From assembly GCF_026151205.1 (NCBI RefSeq), contig NC_087077.1, positions 17,902,475-17,966,474 of the forward strand: a DNA stretch of 64,000 nucleotides, read 5' to 3'. The notes below the pieces were generated by a model. It was not told the origin of the DNA. It did no database searches and saw only the letters and a program-made list of their open reading frames with translations. Origin of the DNA: Bolinopsis microptera (taxonomy: Eukaryota; Ctenophora; Tentaculata; Lobata; Bolinopsidae). Position 1 is the first letter of the stretch; the number at the start of each line of letters is the position of its first letter. A program made the translations under genes and the position numbers. Below, one piece after another: positions 1-11,961 of this stretch.

Positions 1-108
1 ACCAAAAAAAGTGAAAATTTTTTATTGGCTCAGAATGATTGAAATCGGTTGAAACACGGAGAAATGTAGTTTTTAGAAAAACTTCAAAAATTGGTCACTT
101 AACAAGAA

Positions 109-961
109 TTTCGCCGCGGTAACACCACGCACGATCAAATTTCCCTACTGCATACAATTTAATTGTTCTACTTTATTGTATCCCAGAGTGGTGTTTGGCG
201 CATGTATAATGTAATAAACGTTTATATTATATTAGGCGTGCAGAACTTGAAAAATCCTGCGCGCATCTGAGGTGTCGCCGTCGATCTGTATGTGGTTTGG
301 TTGTAGATCATTTCATACTTTGCGCGGTTTTGTTTCGTGTCAACTTATTGACCGTAATAAAATATGCTGTCTCGTCTTAGTTATTATTTGTATCTAACAT
401 AAACTAATACATTTTGATTCTTACTCGACACATCACAGCACCATCGACTTTCGAGCCTTTTATTTGATATAGTATTCTTTAAAAGCATACCACAATCTTG
501 ATATTATAGTTGCTTCTTGAATGTAACTGTGAAGTAACATTTGTTCTCAACTATGTATTCCAATGCTTTCTACCATTCAGTGTCGATTAACTGTTAAATA
601 ATCAGCCCACAGCCACGAGTTTATCAGCTGACATCATAATTTTATTTGTTTTGACTTGCTGAATTTTATCACTCGGTAATTTATTAAGCTTGTTTCACAC
701 AAATAACACCTATATTGATGATTGATCCGTTTGTAACAGTCGTCAAGCACCAAAAATTGGTTGCTATGCCTGTAATTAATTAACTCATAACCAGCGTCGC
801 GCGCGCAAAATAGACTCCTTTTATACACATAATTATAGGGGAGTGGTCTATATTGCGAAGGAGCAGACTTTTGTCGACACCGTAGGACCGTCGGGCCACC
901 TCATATATCCAAACCCGATTACTTATTCCCTACGATCTTTTTGCCTTCGGCAAGAGTAGGG
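109..961. mobile_element. 853 bp insertion in the left fold-back arm
   Basis: The left arm is continuous with the right arm except for this block, so it is a later insertion (or was lost from the other arm). It carries no convincing ORF. Its right end on the minus strand (about 901-960) shares roughly 50 bp with 51215-51270 in an intron of the spectrin-repeat gene, including the core GTAGGGAATAAGTA, so it belongs to a dispersed repeat family. I could not recognise termini or a superfamily. Confidence 0.6.
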
Positions 962-1926
962 AAAAAAATTTTTTTCGAGACTTGGAAAAAGTTTGAAAAT
1001 TTGAAAATATATTATTCCGCCAAAAGTGATCGAATTGCATGAAACGTGGATAAAATGCTTTGGAGAAAAACTTCGAAGATTTCTAGATTAGGGAATACTA
1101 AAATCATCAATATTTGAAGTTGGAGTTCAGTAAATCTCGACATATTTTATTAATTAGGAATAGCTCAGCGGAAAGGGCTGAACCTGAAAAAGGTTAACCA
1201 CACAATATTAGAGTTTCATAACTAATTACAATACAGCTTTATCAAATTCCACATAAAGAAACAGCACAAAAAGACCATTTAAGATCGAACCGATTTTACC
1301 TGCTGTACTATCATTTTATTGATTTCAATGATCAAAACCTCTGTACCGTCAATCTTGCCAATCTATACCGGGTATCTGAATGTACCGGACCTCTTATTTA
1401 CCTCTATAATTAGACCCAGTTGTGCAAGAAATGCGATTTCTCACAGGAGTTTCTTTTAGTTTTAACTGTGCACTTTTTGTCACTCTCGCAAGAGGCCCGG
1501 TATTATAGGGGGTATAGGAAGCGAGTGTAAATATACCTTCCATCATCCACTGTGGCTTTATTGTATTGTGAATGCGCATGCCGCTTCGTTTGTTATGCCA
1601 TATACCTCAAATAACCCCCATATCTCATTGCCAGGGTCGAGATAGAGCTGGAGATAGCATCGAGAGGTTGCTAGAAATAGCTAGATTTAGAGTAAACAGG
1701 TGGTATTTGGGTGGTGCTAGCATGGATGTAGCAGAACGTAGCTACACGGGGTTTCATTGGAGTTGGTTATTTTAATGGCCAAAGAGTGCCGGAACTAAAG
1801 TTACTTAAGATTGCAGTTGTAAACCACGGTGTAGTCAAGGACACAGAGCTACAGTGCAGGAGTACTACAAAAGAACAGTGCAAGTGATACAGTCTGCAAC
1901 AGTAAAACGCCGAAGGAGATAAGATT

Positions 1927-2405
1927 GTGGCTGCAGAGGAGGAGAGGAGCAGGAACCTGATTGTGTTTGAAAGAAGAGGAGGAAGGAGGGTTTCTTGCCC
2001 AGGTATTTTTGGAAGAGGTGAGGTGAGAACTTATACCCAAGCGACAAGGGTGGGCTGGAAGCGACCAGGTACAGCTATCCGACCAATAAAAATCACCGTC
2101 CTGAGCTTAACAGCCTTTCATCAGATTTTGATGAAAACAGAAGGACTGACCCACCCTTTTTAGATGCAACGAAACCCTTCATATAAATCGACTTTTCCGC
2201 ATGAATTACTTCATGGTATCTTCTTATCAAGGCTACAGACCTTGCCGTACCGGATTTATTGATCGAAGTGAGTCTCTTTAGCCCTCTTCTTCTTTAGAGC
2301 TTTAGGTTAGTGATCAAACTCTTCGCTACTCGCTCTTCACTGGATCTATCAGGACAGATTCACATCTTTTTAGGTCTCAACCAGCCTTAGTTTTCCTGTT
2401 TTCAT
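1927..2405. pseudogene. Broken ORF1-like gene in the fold-back centre
   Basis: Plus-strand translation of 1927-2163 gives MAAEEERSRNLIVF, then ATRVGWKRPG, then RPIKIT. These match the protein encoded at 60076-60972 (KSVAAEEDRSKNLIVFG, ATRVGWKRPGS, RPVKIT). The C-terminal part of the same family is recognisable on the opposite strand at about 2215-2405 by nucleotide similarity to 60076-60260. Frameshifts and an internal deletion of the acidic stretch make both pieces non-functional. The domain looks like the RNA-binding/coiled-coil ORF1-type proteins of invertebrate repeats; this assignment is from family memory. Confidence 0.65.
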
Positions 2406-3542
2406 CATGTAGTACGTTCTGCTACCTCCATTTTAGCACCACCCAGCTTCCATCAGTTCACTCTAAGTCTAGCTTTGTCGGCGTTTTACTGTTGCAGACT
2501 GTATCACTTGCACTGTTCTTTTGCAGTACTCCTGCACTGTAGCTCTGTGTCCCTGACTCCACCGTGGTTTACACTGCCCCTCAACTGCAATCCTAAGTAA
2601 CTTTAGTTCCGGCACTCTTTGGCCATTAAAATAACCAACTCCAATGAAACCCCGTGTAGCTACGTTCTGCTACATCTATGCTAGCACCACCCAGCTACCA
2701 CCAGTTTACTCTAAATCTAGCTATTTCTAGCAACCTCTCGATGCTATCTCCAGCTCTATCCCGACCCTGGCAATAAGATATGGGGATTATTTGAGGTATA
2801 TGGCATAACAAACGAAGCGGCATGCGCATTCACAATACAATAAAGCCACAGTGGATGATGGAAGGTATATTTACACTCGCGTCGCTTCCTATACCCCCTA
2901 TAATACCGGGCCTCTTGCGAGAGTGACAAAAAGTGCACAGTTAAAACTAAAAGAAACTCCTGTGAGAAATCGCATTTCATGCACAACTGGGTCTAATTAT
3001 AGGGGTGAATAAGAGGTCCGGTACATTCAGATACTCGTTATAGATTGGCAAGATTGACGGTACAGAGGTTTTGATCATTGAAATCCATAAAATGATAGTA
3101 CAGCAGGTAAAATCGGTTCGATCTTAAATGGTCCTTTTGTGCTGTTTCTTTATGTGGAATTTGATAAAGCTGTATTGTAATTAGTTATGAAACTCTAATA
3201 TTGTGTGGTTAACCTTTTTCAGGTTCAGCCCTTTCCGCTAAGCTATTCCTAATTAATAAAATATGTCGAGATTTACTGAACTCCAACTTCAAATATTGAT
3301 GATTTTAGTATTCCCCAATCTAAAATCTTCGAAGTTTTTCTGCAAAGCATTTTCTTTACGTTTCATGCAATTCGATCACTTTTGGCGGAATAATATATTT
3401 TCAAATTTTCAAACTTTTTTTCCAAGTCTCGAAAAAAATTTTTAAGTGAACAATTTTTGAAGTTTTTCTAAAAACTACATTTCTCCGTGTTTCAAACGAT
3501 TTCAATCATTCTGAGCCAATAAAAAATTTTCACTTTTTTTGG

Positions 3543-6089
3543 TAATTAGCTAATTGGTAATTATCCAATTAGCTGATTATTCAACGTAAAAAGTTTTCTA
3601 ACAAAAGTTTTTCTCTTTGATGAGATGAACATCCTCGATTAATTTGCAACCTTCTACGACGTTCACAACTAAAGATATTTGGCAAACCAGAAAGGTGGTA
3701 AGAAAGTGGTAAAAAGTGGTAAAAAGAGGTGTTTCCGTGAGATACAAAATTGGTGACAAGTTTAATTATGTTCTTAGGGGTCCTAAATACCATATTCCGT
3801 TGAGAAATCCTTGTGAACATTCAAATCCAACGGAATGCCACTTTTCCCCTTACTAAATGAATGAATTAGCTGCCTAACAATTATGAAATGGACACTGGCA
3901 ATGTTTTATTGCAAACAGCATTTAAATGGGATCAATCATACTTCTAGAGCCAGAGGATTAGAAATGTTAATTTGAGTTCTGTGTAAAATAGCTACAAAAT
4001 TGATACATATTTTGAATGTTGAGGCTAATTAAGGAAAATAGTCCGACTGTGATATAAGGATCTATACTGAACCATGGCTGTTGTTGAATCTCTTTACCAT
4101 GTTTACGTGATATCCTGCCCTTGATACGAAGTATTAGTATTTATTGATCACCTTATCTGTTCTTAAATATCTGCTTGCTATTCAATAGAGTCCACTTCCT
4201 GCTTCAGTTAAATATAGAAATATAGAAACTAGTTCCCTCCTTATTTGTCGTAATCATGGAACGTGACGGTCGTGGTCATGACGAATCTTGCAATAGTTCC
4301 ATTAAACATTTTCTTTCGATCAACTCCAGCTACACCTGCTGTGCCACATACCATTTCTCATTAGCGATCTCATTCACTCCAAGACCTTTTAAACACGTCG
4401 TGGAGCCGCTGATTTGAGAGTAACGAGTTGCGTTTCTTTGTCTGATCAAATTAAATTACAGATTATATGTAGCTTTCATCCAACTTGCTATTACACTATC
4501 CGACTGAATGGTTGAAAGTTGAAAAATAAACACTCTAGAGATCAGTAAAACTGTTTTCTGCAATCTTAATCACGTGTGTGGAATGCAGTCAAATGTTTGT
4601 TCACAGTATACCGAACAACACATCTTTATTCTTTTGTTCTGGAAAGCCATTACCAGTGTTTTACACGTCGTTTTGAAGATTTTTATTATCCTCTGCTGGC
4701 CAAATACAACATTATTTATTGAAACGTAATTTTTCTCTCTTATCAGTCTCAAGTTGTGGCATTTGGGCTGATTGGCTGGTATCTTCTAAAATGTGCGGGA
4801 AATGGATCTAATTGGGTGACGTTGTCTGTCACCCGCCACAATACCTGATTGGTTTGGGGACTGGCCCGAAGTGCCAGCCAATCTATCTCATAAAATAGTA
4901 AATACATAATGAAACCTAAATAATAATCATAAGACCTGGGTGAGATCTACTTTGCGATTGCTATATCTTAGCAGAGTGGGCTAGACAGATCGTCACATAT
5001 CTAACATACCTACCTTACTACCAAAAACAATTTACTGAAACCTTTTACGCTGTATGCAAAGAGAGTGTGGCAACACTTAAATAGATAACACACCTAAATA
5101 GATAACACACCTAAAATTTACACATCTAAAACCCTTATCAGAACAACTTAAATAAAAAGTTATTATCAGTTCATAATTTATTCTAGAGTCTAGACACAAT
5201 CACTAAATACTTAATAGAGACTTTCTGCAACTATCAGTCTGGGGCTTGATATTGAGCATACTTTTTTATTTCTGATATAATATTACGCTTAGTCACCTCA
5301 TTCATTTCCTGAACTAGTTTTGTTTTCGAGTTGTTCGCTCTTCTTTAAATCGGTCTGGTGACAAGAAAATGTCTTAAAAGTTGAAGTTGTAACCTGGATC
5401 TCCCACAGTTTTAAGATCTTTCGCCTAATGCTGCTAATTAAAACAATCGCCCGGTCGTTCAATTGATCTTCTATATTGAGTACAAGCCCATCTGTAACTT
5501 AAGTTAGAACTTAACGTTAGAACTTCAGTTAATATACAGAATAATTTCTTAGTCCATGAAATGTGATGGTTTCTGTGCCCTTCAAAGTGCGTCATAATAT
5601 TCACACCATGCGGTTTCACATTTCTTGTCTTATCAGCTGATTACTTCAAAACGTGCACTTTCATGTTCGTGCTGTGCCACCGTCGTGTCTTTCATTACAT
5701 TGAGTGTTCGTCGGTATATCATTGTTTGGCCTTTGGGTTGATAAAATAATACACTACTTTCGCACCAACTTAACCTGTTCCTATTTTACAAAACTTCTGA
5801 CTTAAGTTAATACCATCAGCGATCAATCACGATCTCTGTTTGTTGCATTTGGACACTAAGGGAAATACACAATATGAGGCTTGAACCCTGTTTATACTTC
5901 TGTAGCGAATCATTCAAAACTACATGACGTTATCATCTTATTTAATATCACTCAAAACTGCGCTCCGTCACTCCATGAGCATTGATCAATTAATTAGTTG
6001 TAGTTAGGGTAGCTAAACGAGTAATAAATGAATGGATCAATATTATGAGTAATTAATATATTATATTTATTAATGCCCTACTTTTCCAG
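3543..6089. other. Intergenic region upstream of the MFS gene
   Basis: AT-rich, with no convincing exon. About 5086-5130 has a short tandem repeat of AATAGATAACACACCTAA. Two CCAAT-type motifs (GATTGG) occur at 4770-4850, but I cannot support a promoter. The sequence ending at 6089 (CTTTTCCAG) is a good splice acceptor, which implies an upstream non-coding first exon for the MFS gene somewhere in this interval. Confidence 0.4.
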
Positions 6090-6096
6090 AGCCAAC

Positions 6097-9000
6097 ATGA
6101 ACCAGACAGCACGGGGAATTGTTGTTCTGATTGGAGCTGTTCTCATTCACATTACCCTTGGGGTCCTTTATTGCTTCGGTTAGTTTAATTCAGTTACATC
6201 AGTTAATTGATGTATTGAGTGCTCTAATACTAAATTTACAATTTTACCCGGTAATATGATGAATTATGGATCTTACGATTACTGCTGCTCAATCAAGATC
6301 ATCTATTTCAAAATTATTAATTTGCTTGGCTATTGGCTAATTGTGGGGAGCCATTGTTACTCATTGTTACTCAGAGTTTACATCACAGAAACTTTCTTTC
6401 AGGCAATATCAGCACGTACATAGTATCCTACCTCAGATTCAGAACTGATTATGATACTGTCAGATTCACCGTGAGTAATAATCTTAGTTAATAGTTGTAA
6501 GCTCGTGTAAATACTGAATTGAAACTATAAATATTCAATCAAAGCTCTGTGATCTGTCTTAAGGGGGCAGGGGGGGGGGTCTTTATGAAATTTCTCTCGA
6601 AATTGATTTTATAGTTGTTTCTGATAGAGGGGAGTGATATCTACCAGATTTTTTTGGTCCCATGGAAAAATTTTGTTCCTAGCCGAAATTATTGCCAGTC
6701 AAAGGTCAGCGCTCATGTGTAATTGTATTGCGCGAGCGATTTTCAATTGCGCGCCCTGAAAATCGAGTCTAAAAATCTATCTTCTCCTAAATTTTTTGAG
6801 CAATCACCTTGAAACTTTCAGGATATGTTCTAAGGACCATTTAGAAACTTCTGGTCTCTCAGAATTTTAAGATAGGCCTTAGAAAAGTTTTTATTCGATT
6901 TTGAAAATCTTGGACCTCGTTTTTTGACGATTTTTTCAGGTCCAAGATTTTCAAAATCGAATAAAAACTTTTCTAAGGCCTATCTTACAATTCTGAGAGA
7001 CCAGAAGTTTCTAAATAGTCCTTAGAACATATCCTGAAAGTTTCAAGGTGATTGCTCAAAAAATGTAGGAGAAGATAGATTTTTAGACTCAATTTTCAGG
7101 GCGCGCGATTGAAAATCGCTCGCGCAATACAATTACACATGAGCGCTGACCTTTGACCGGCAATAATTTCGGCTAGGAACAAAATTTTTCCATGGGACCA
7201 AAAACATCTGGTAGATATCACTCCCCTCTATCAGAAACAACTATAAAATCAATTTCGAGAGAAATTTCATAAAGACCCCCCCTGCCCCCTTAAGATCAAA
7301 TACCAATAAAAAAATTATTTAAATAAATTTATTTTTATGACACAATCAAACAATATCAATGTTATGGTACAAAAATCAGTGGAGGTTTTAAGTGCCGAAG
7401 GTCACTAGTTATCGTCGTCGTTACTAATAACAAGCCTTAATTCCACCATTTCAGAACACCCAGTGGATATTAACTCTGATGGTGTGCGGGCAAGGAACCA
7501 CCATGGTGATAGGGGGTCTGATGGAACGTAAAATAGGGGCTAGACTCACTATTCTCGTTGGCTGTACTATTCACACGTGAGAACTTAAGTTATTTTTTGT
7601 TTCCAGCTACTTCCAAACCAAAATGAACCACGTGCGAGTGATGTTTTACTGATATGATAACAGTTTTTAACAGTAACGAGTTTTCCCCAAAATTACAGAT
7701 CAATGTTTATAATTTCATAATACTTGAACCCTTTGGTTTTGCCCTCCTCCTTGCTTACCCCGCACTTCCCAGGTTAACGGCCGCACTTTCCTTCTTTGCT
7801 ATCCGTTCTTTCTACGCTCTTATAGTAACTTACGGCGTTCTGTTTGGATTCGGTATTGGTATAGCCTACTCTCCAGCTATGACACTTGCTATGAAGGTTG
7901 GTCAGTCTTCATTCAGCTTTAATGTAACTTTATCAGTTTAATGTAACTTTAATGTTTATAAGGAATTTCCTTAAATAATTGTAATATCTCCATCCCTGAA
8001 GCTTGAGTGGGTGATGATAACAAAAACTTTATAGTAAGTTAAACTTAACCCCGGTTACATCCCAGTGGTTACCGACCTATAAAGGAGTTGTAGCGGGAAG
8101 TGTGGTGGCAGGGTTCGGGTTAGGAGCTATGGTCTTTAACCCCATCATAACCACCTTTATTAACCCTAACAACACCAGTCCTTCCTACGCCCCCTACCCG
8201 GATCATCCCTCAGAAAAGTAGGTTCACTGCAAATTTCCTTTTAATCTTGTTAGTATGAAATTTGGTCTATTGAAATTCCTTTATTCCTTTAAGTACTAAT
8301 CCCACTTATTGTCAATGTGCAACAAGATATTGGATATTGAGATATCTCTCAAATTGACATATCTACCTAAATTTGGCTTACTATTTTCAGATATTACCAC
8401 GATCCAGAGGACAGTGCCTTATTAGACAGAGTGCCATACTGTTTCCTGGTTATGGCTGGCTTCTTTATTGCGCTACAAGTTGTTGGGAACCTACTGTTAA
8501 AATCTCCTCCCCCAGTCTTCGAGGACTTTTATGTAAGTTAAATTCGATCACCTTTAGAGTTTATCTACCCTAATAGTAATAACTGTAATACATTGTCGTA
8601 CAAATAAAGGGCAAAGGCTTGGGTTAACTACCTTTTGAATAATCTTAATTGCGGATATACCCAAAATTTAACATTATTTACGCGGTATTAATCGGAGTTT
8701 TACTGTATACCATAACTGACTGTCTCACTTGTTGTTACTGACAGTCCACTGTCCAGGAATCTGGTGTTAACGGAGGATCCCCCTCCCTTCAACACGACAG
8801 TTCCGCTTCAAACTACCTGCTACAAGAAGCAGGACCTGCCGAGTATACTCCTCTACAGCTACTCAAACACAGAGATTTCTGGATACTGTGGTTCACCTTT
8901 CTGTGTAACAACCAGGGGATCTGCTACGTCAGCACTTATTGGAAGGTCAGCTCTATTTCTTTAGTTCTGCAACTGTGTCGTGTCTCTATTATGTATTCAC

Positions 9001-10875
9001 TTTTGTGGTATTCTAGAGGTATCAGTCTCGTGTTTTGATTCTAACTGAACCTACATTTCCCCTATATTTTCAGTCGTTTGGACAAGGTTTTATAACAGAT
9101 GACTTGTTCCTGGCGGGTATAGGATCTGCTGCTAGCGTGGGGAACGCTTTCAGTAGGATCATTTGGGGTGGTATTGGAGACAGACTCGGCTTCAAGGTTA
9201 CAACTTTGTGTGATTTACACTTTACAGCAGATACAATCATTTAGATTGCTTCGGATGATACTGGTGGTACTGATCATTCAGTACTAATCATCGGAGAAAA
9301 CCAACAAAAACTATAAAACTGTTTCGTACACCATACCTTACAAATCTTATCTATAATTGTCACTATTACCCGCTAGGTTGCAATGTGTACACTACAAGCA
9401 TTGTTTGCTATGCTTTACATCATCATGTTCTTTACACAGCATGGCAAGTGGGGCTACGCTATCTTCGTCTTCTGCCTCTTTTTCTGTGTTGGAGGTGAGA
9501 ACTTAGATACTACATATTATGTTAGAATAAGTTAGAACAGGGTAAAACGGGGGGGGGGGATGTAAGGATGATGGAGCATGAAATGAAGTATTTAGCAAGA
9601 AGTTCTGCTTCTCGTTGCAACTTTGGTAAATTATGCGTGGATGAAAATGGTGGTCTCTTAAATCTTTTCAAACAATACATAACTGAACTTTCAGGAAGTT
9701 TTTCCTTGCTACCTGCAGCAACAATAAGAAGTTTTGGCTCCCTGAACGCCACAGCTAATTACGGGCTGGTCTTCACATCAGCTGTAAGTTTATTTCTTCT
9801 TTACTTAATTAATAAATTTACAGGAAGCTTCTCGCTCATCCCGGCCGTTACTATACGCACCTTCGGTAACCAGTTCTGTACGGCTAACTACGGGCTAGTT
9901 TTTACTTCTGGCGTGAGTTTCAGAATTTGCCTGATTGTGGCGTGATAGTTTTGCTTGCAGAAATCCTGATCCTGGATTTTTGTTTGTCTGTGACGTGCGT
10001 AAAAATTACTGTGATTAAATTGAACGCATTTTTGTTGTTGTGGCAACCACTCCACCTCCGTACGCATGTTATTGTTTAGTATTAGATACCGCAGTGTCAA
10101 TAGATCAGTACAGATACACTGATAGGACATAATATGTGCTTGTCGCCTGTCGAGAAGTGCCCAATTATAATATAAACTTGCACCATTACAAATCTATCAC
10201 ATTTATTGAGTGTTATGTATTGGGATAGAAACTTTTTAACCAGGTGTAGCTAGTCCACACCCTATATACTAGCTACATAATATTATAAAGAATTTGTTTC
10301 ACTTCTTGATGAAAAGCTCTGTTACTCTGTTACTATTAACTATTAACTATTAACTATACTTGTTTCTTGTGATCGTGTTTATTGTTTTTTAGGATTAAAA
10401 CATTCCAAGATCATTGCATCCCCCCTGATCTTTCCATTTATCTTTACCCCACGCTAAATCTACCTACCTATTGATAAGTTTAGAAGTAGGTATCTTCACG
10501 GCCCACCCCCTTGATCAAATATGAAATAACATTTTCAGGTTGTAGGAGCACTCCTTAATATCCTTATCTTAAACCTGACTATAAACCACGGCATGTCACA
10601 TCAGCATGTCCAGTGGATAATCGCTGCTTTCCTCGTGGCAGGCTTTATCAATTCAACTTTCTTCAAGGTGAGCTCGCAAATATAGAAAATTTACGTTTTT
10701 TGTTGATGCTTCTTTAAATGATAAATTGACAATATTATTATTGCGTGGTCACTGGTCGGTCACCATCAAATTTGCCAAAGTAAATTTCACATTTCAGTTT
10801 CGTGGCTGCCCTTGCGTTAGACGAGAAGAAACAAGCAGAGAATATGGCTACTCCTCAGTACCTTACAAAGAATAA
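6097..10875 (+). CDS. MFS transporter, oxalate:formate antiporter/monocarboxylate carrier-like
   Basis: Twelve coding exons with matching phases encode 471 residues: 6097-6178, 6403-6470, 7455-7576, 7773-7896, 8066-8217, 8391-8532, 8757-8945 (or 8745-8945), 9074-9196, 9377-9494, one of 9695-9783 or 9824-9912, 10539-10667, 10798-10875. The protein is very hydrophobic, consistent with 12 membrane helices. It shows features of the OFA/monocarboxylate branch of the major facilitator superfamily: FGNISTYIVSYLR after TM1, NTQWILTLMVCGQG, GGLMERKIGARL (loop 2-3), MKWLPTYKGVVAG, and a second half with FWILWFTFLCNNQG and GGIGDRLGFK. A hydrophilic central loop (about residues 180-265) separates the two halves. 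It should sit in a plasma or organelle membrane moving a small organic anion; the substrate cannot be read from sequence. The ATG lies 8 bases inside an exon that begins at an acceptor, so the 5'UTR is spliced. AATAAA overlaps the stop codon. Confidence 0.88.
6563..7289. mobile_element. Palindromic MITE with TTAA target duplication, intron of the MFS gene
   Basis: Nearly perfect inverted repeat: each arm is about 350 bp, around a loop of about 20 nt near 6918-6938. The ends are GGGGGCAGG and CCTGCCCCC, flanked by TTAA at 6559-6562 and 7290-7293. TTAA duplications are typical of piggyBac and Kolobok elements. It has no coding capacity. It lies in intron 2 (6471-7454), so the pre-mRNA contains a roughly 350 bp hairpin. 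Confidence 0.88.
9695..9783 (+). other. Alternative exon 10a of the MFS transporter
   Basis: This 89 nt exon has an AG acceptor (CTTTCAG) and a GTAAGT donor. Entered in phase 1 and left in phase 0, it encodes GSFSLLPAATIRSFGS followed by ANYGLVFTSA. This is the TM10 region of the carrier. It aligns without gaps to the next exon, with 22 of 30 residues identical. Confidence 0.85.
9824..9912 (+). other. Alternative exon 10b of the MFS transporter
   Basis: Also 89 nt, with acceptor TTTACAG and donor GTGAGT, encoding GSFSLIPAVTIRTFGN followed by ANYGLVFTSG. Only 40 nt separate it from exon 10a, close to or below the practical minimum for a metazoan intron. Including both exons would shift the frame, since 89 is not a multiple of three. 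Exons 10a and 10b are therefore probably mutually exclusive. Confidence 0.85.
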
Positions 10876-11961
10876 ACATTCTTTTATTGCATGATTCATT
10901 TTCATCTAGCTGCGTTTGAAGTCTTCAAATGTTTTGGTCATATTTTCAGTTCTTGACTGTAAAATTGCAGATGTGTCCCGATAAAAAGTCATTAAATCAG
11001 AGAAGATTTGTAAAGACGAAGAGTTTGATCTTTGTAATTGTATTAAATGTTATTGTTATAATAATATGTTAACAGTGACCATGTTTTCAATCTTGTTGAA
11101 TTGATCGGACCTGAATTTCAAATTATGTCGATGTAAAATATTTGACGCAAGAGTTGTAAAATTTTATTGTTGAAGAGTGCGGGCATTCTCAGATGATTTT
11201 TTCTTTTAACGGAGCTTGTTTCCTTTCATTTTGATTTGAATTTGTTTGATTATTGTTACACTTTGCCGTATGTTATTTCAATTTTTAATGTGAAATGTAT
11301 TGTATAAGTTTGGTTTCAAGTTCACTAACAAACCTATTTTATTTAGTTGGACTGCTATCATAAAGGTGATGACAAAATATGTCTTACCTCCTAGCCTTGT
11401 AATCGTATTATACGTGGCACTGATTTGGTCACTGTACACTCGGCTAGCTGCTCAAGTGACCAAATTATCCATCCATAATAAACTAACTTGTAACTAATTG
11501 TTAATGGAACATTCCGTCTAAAATTAGAGTTTTGACCAGGGAAAGTTAATTTTTGAAAATCTTTCGAGATTTTGACTTCTTGGTTTCGTTGTTAGAATAA
11601 TGAGATAAACGAGTAAAAATCTGTAGTAAAGGGGCGCAAAGGCGCTTTATCGAACTTGAAGAACAAACAATAGTTTGGTTTGTATAATACTGCATAGTTT
11701 ACCATACAATTACAATAAAAAGTGATATTTAAAAATCTGGGTTGCCCTGTGCTGCGAAACAATTTGGTGGTTAAAAGAAATATATTAGGTTATACATTAT
11801 ATTATTAATAAAAATCATGGAAATACATTCAAATTTCATACAATGGACTTGAAATATAATCAATAATAATGATAAATAAATATTTGATCTGTTAGAGTTG
11901 GACACCATGTTGCATGTAAAAGGTATAATATTGTATACAGTCTGAATATAAAAGTGCCAAC
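10876..11961. other. Intergenic region between convergent genes
   Basis: Contains the 3'UTR of the MFS gene and, from the other side, of the minus-strand gene. I see no further exon. A short plus-strand ORF at 11300-11497 lacks splice or similarity support. Confidence 0.4.

Larger units (their letters stand above)
1..3542. mobile_element. Large fold-back (inverted-repeat) element with ORF1-like gene remnants
   Basis: The first 108 bases are the reverse complement of about 3433-3542, and 962-1918 is the reverse complement of about 2487-3433. This gives two arms of roughly 1.06 kb with only scattered mismatches. An 853 bp insertion (109-961) interrupts the left arm. The unique centre (about 1920-2485) holds two opposed pieces of the ORF1-like gene that is more complete at 60076-60972: an N-terminal part on the plus strand (1927-2163) and a C-terminal part on the minus strand (about 2215-2405). 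The element may extend left of the window, because position 1 still matches the other arm, so its true termini and target duplication cannot be seen. A transcript of this locus would fold into about 1 kb of dsRNA. Confidence 0.85.

Noticed and set aside
1157-1200. tRNA-like A-box (TAGCTCAGCGG) in the fold-back arm
   Set aside because: No B-box and no cloverleaf; the repeat arm explains it.
11300-11497. 65-residue ORF near the MFS gene
   Set aside because: Lies past the stop and polyadenylation region; no splice link.
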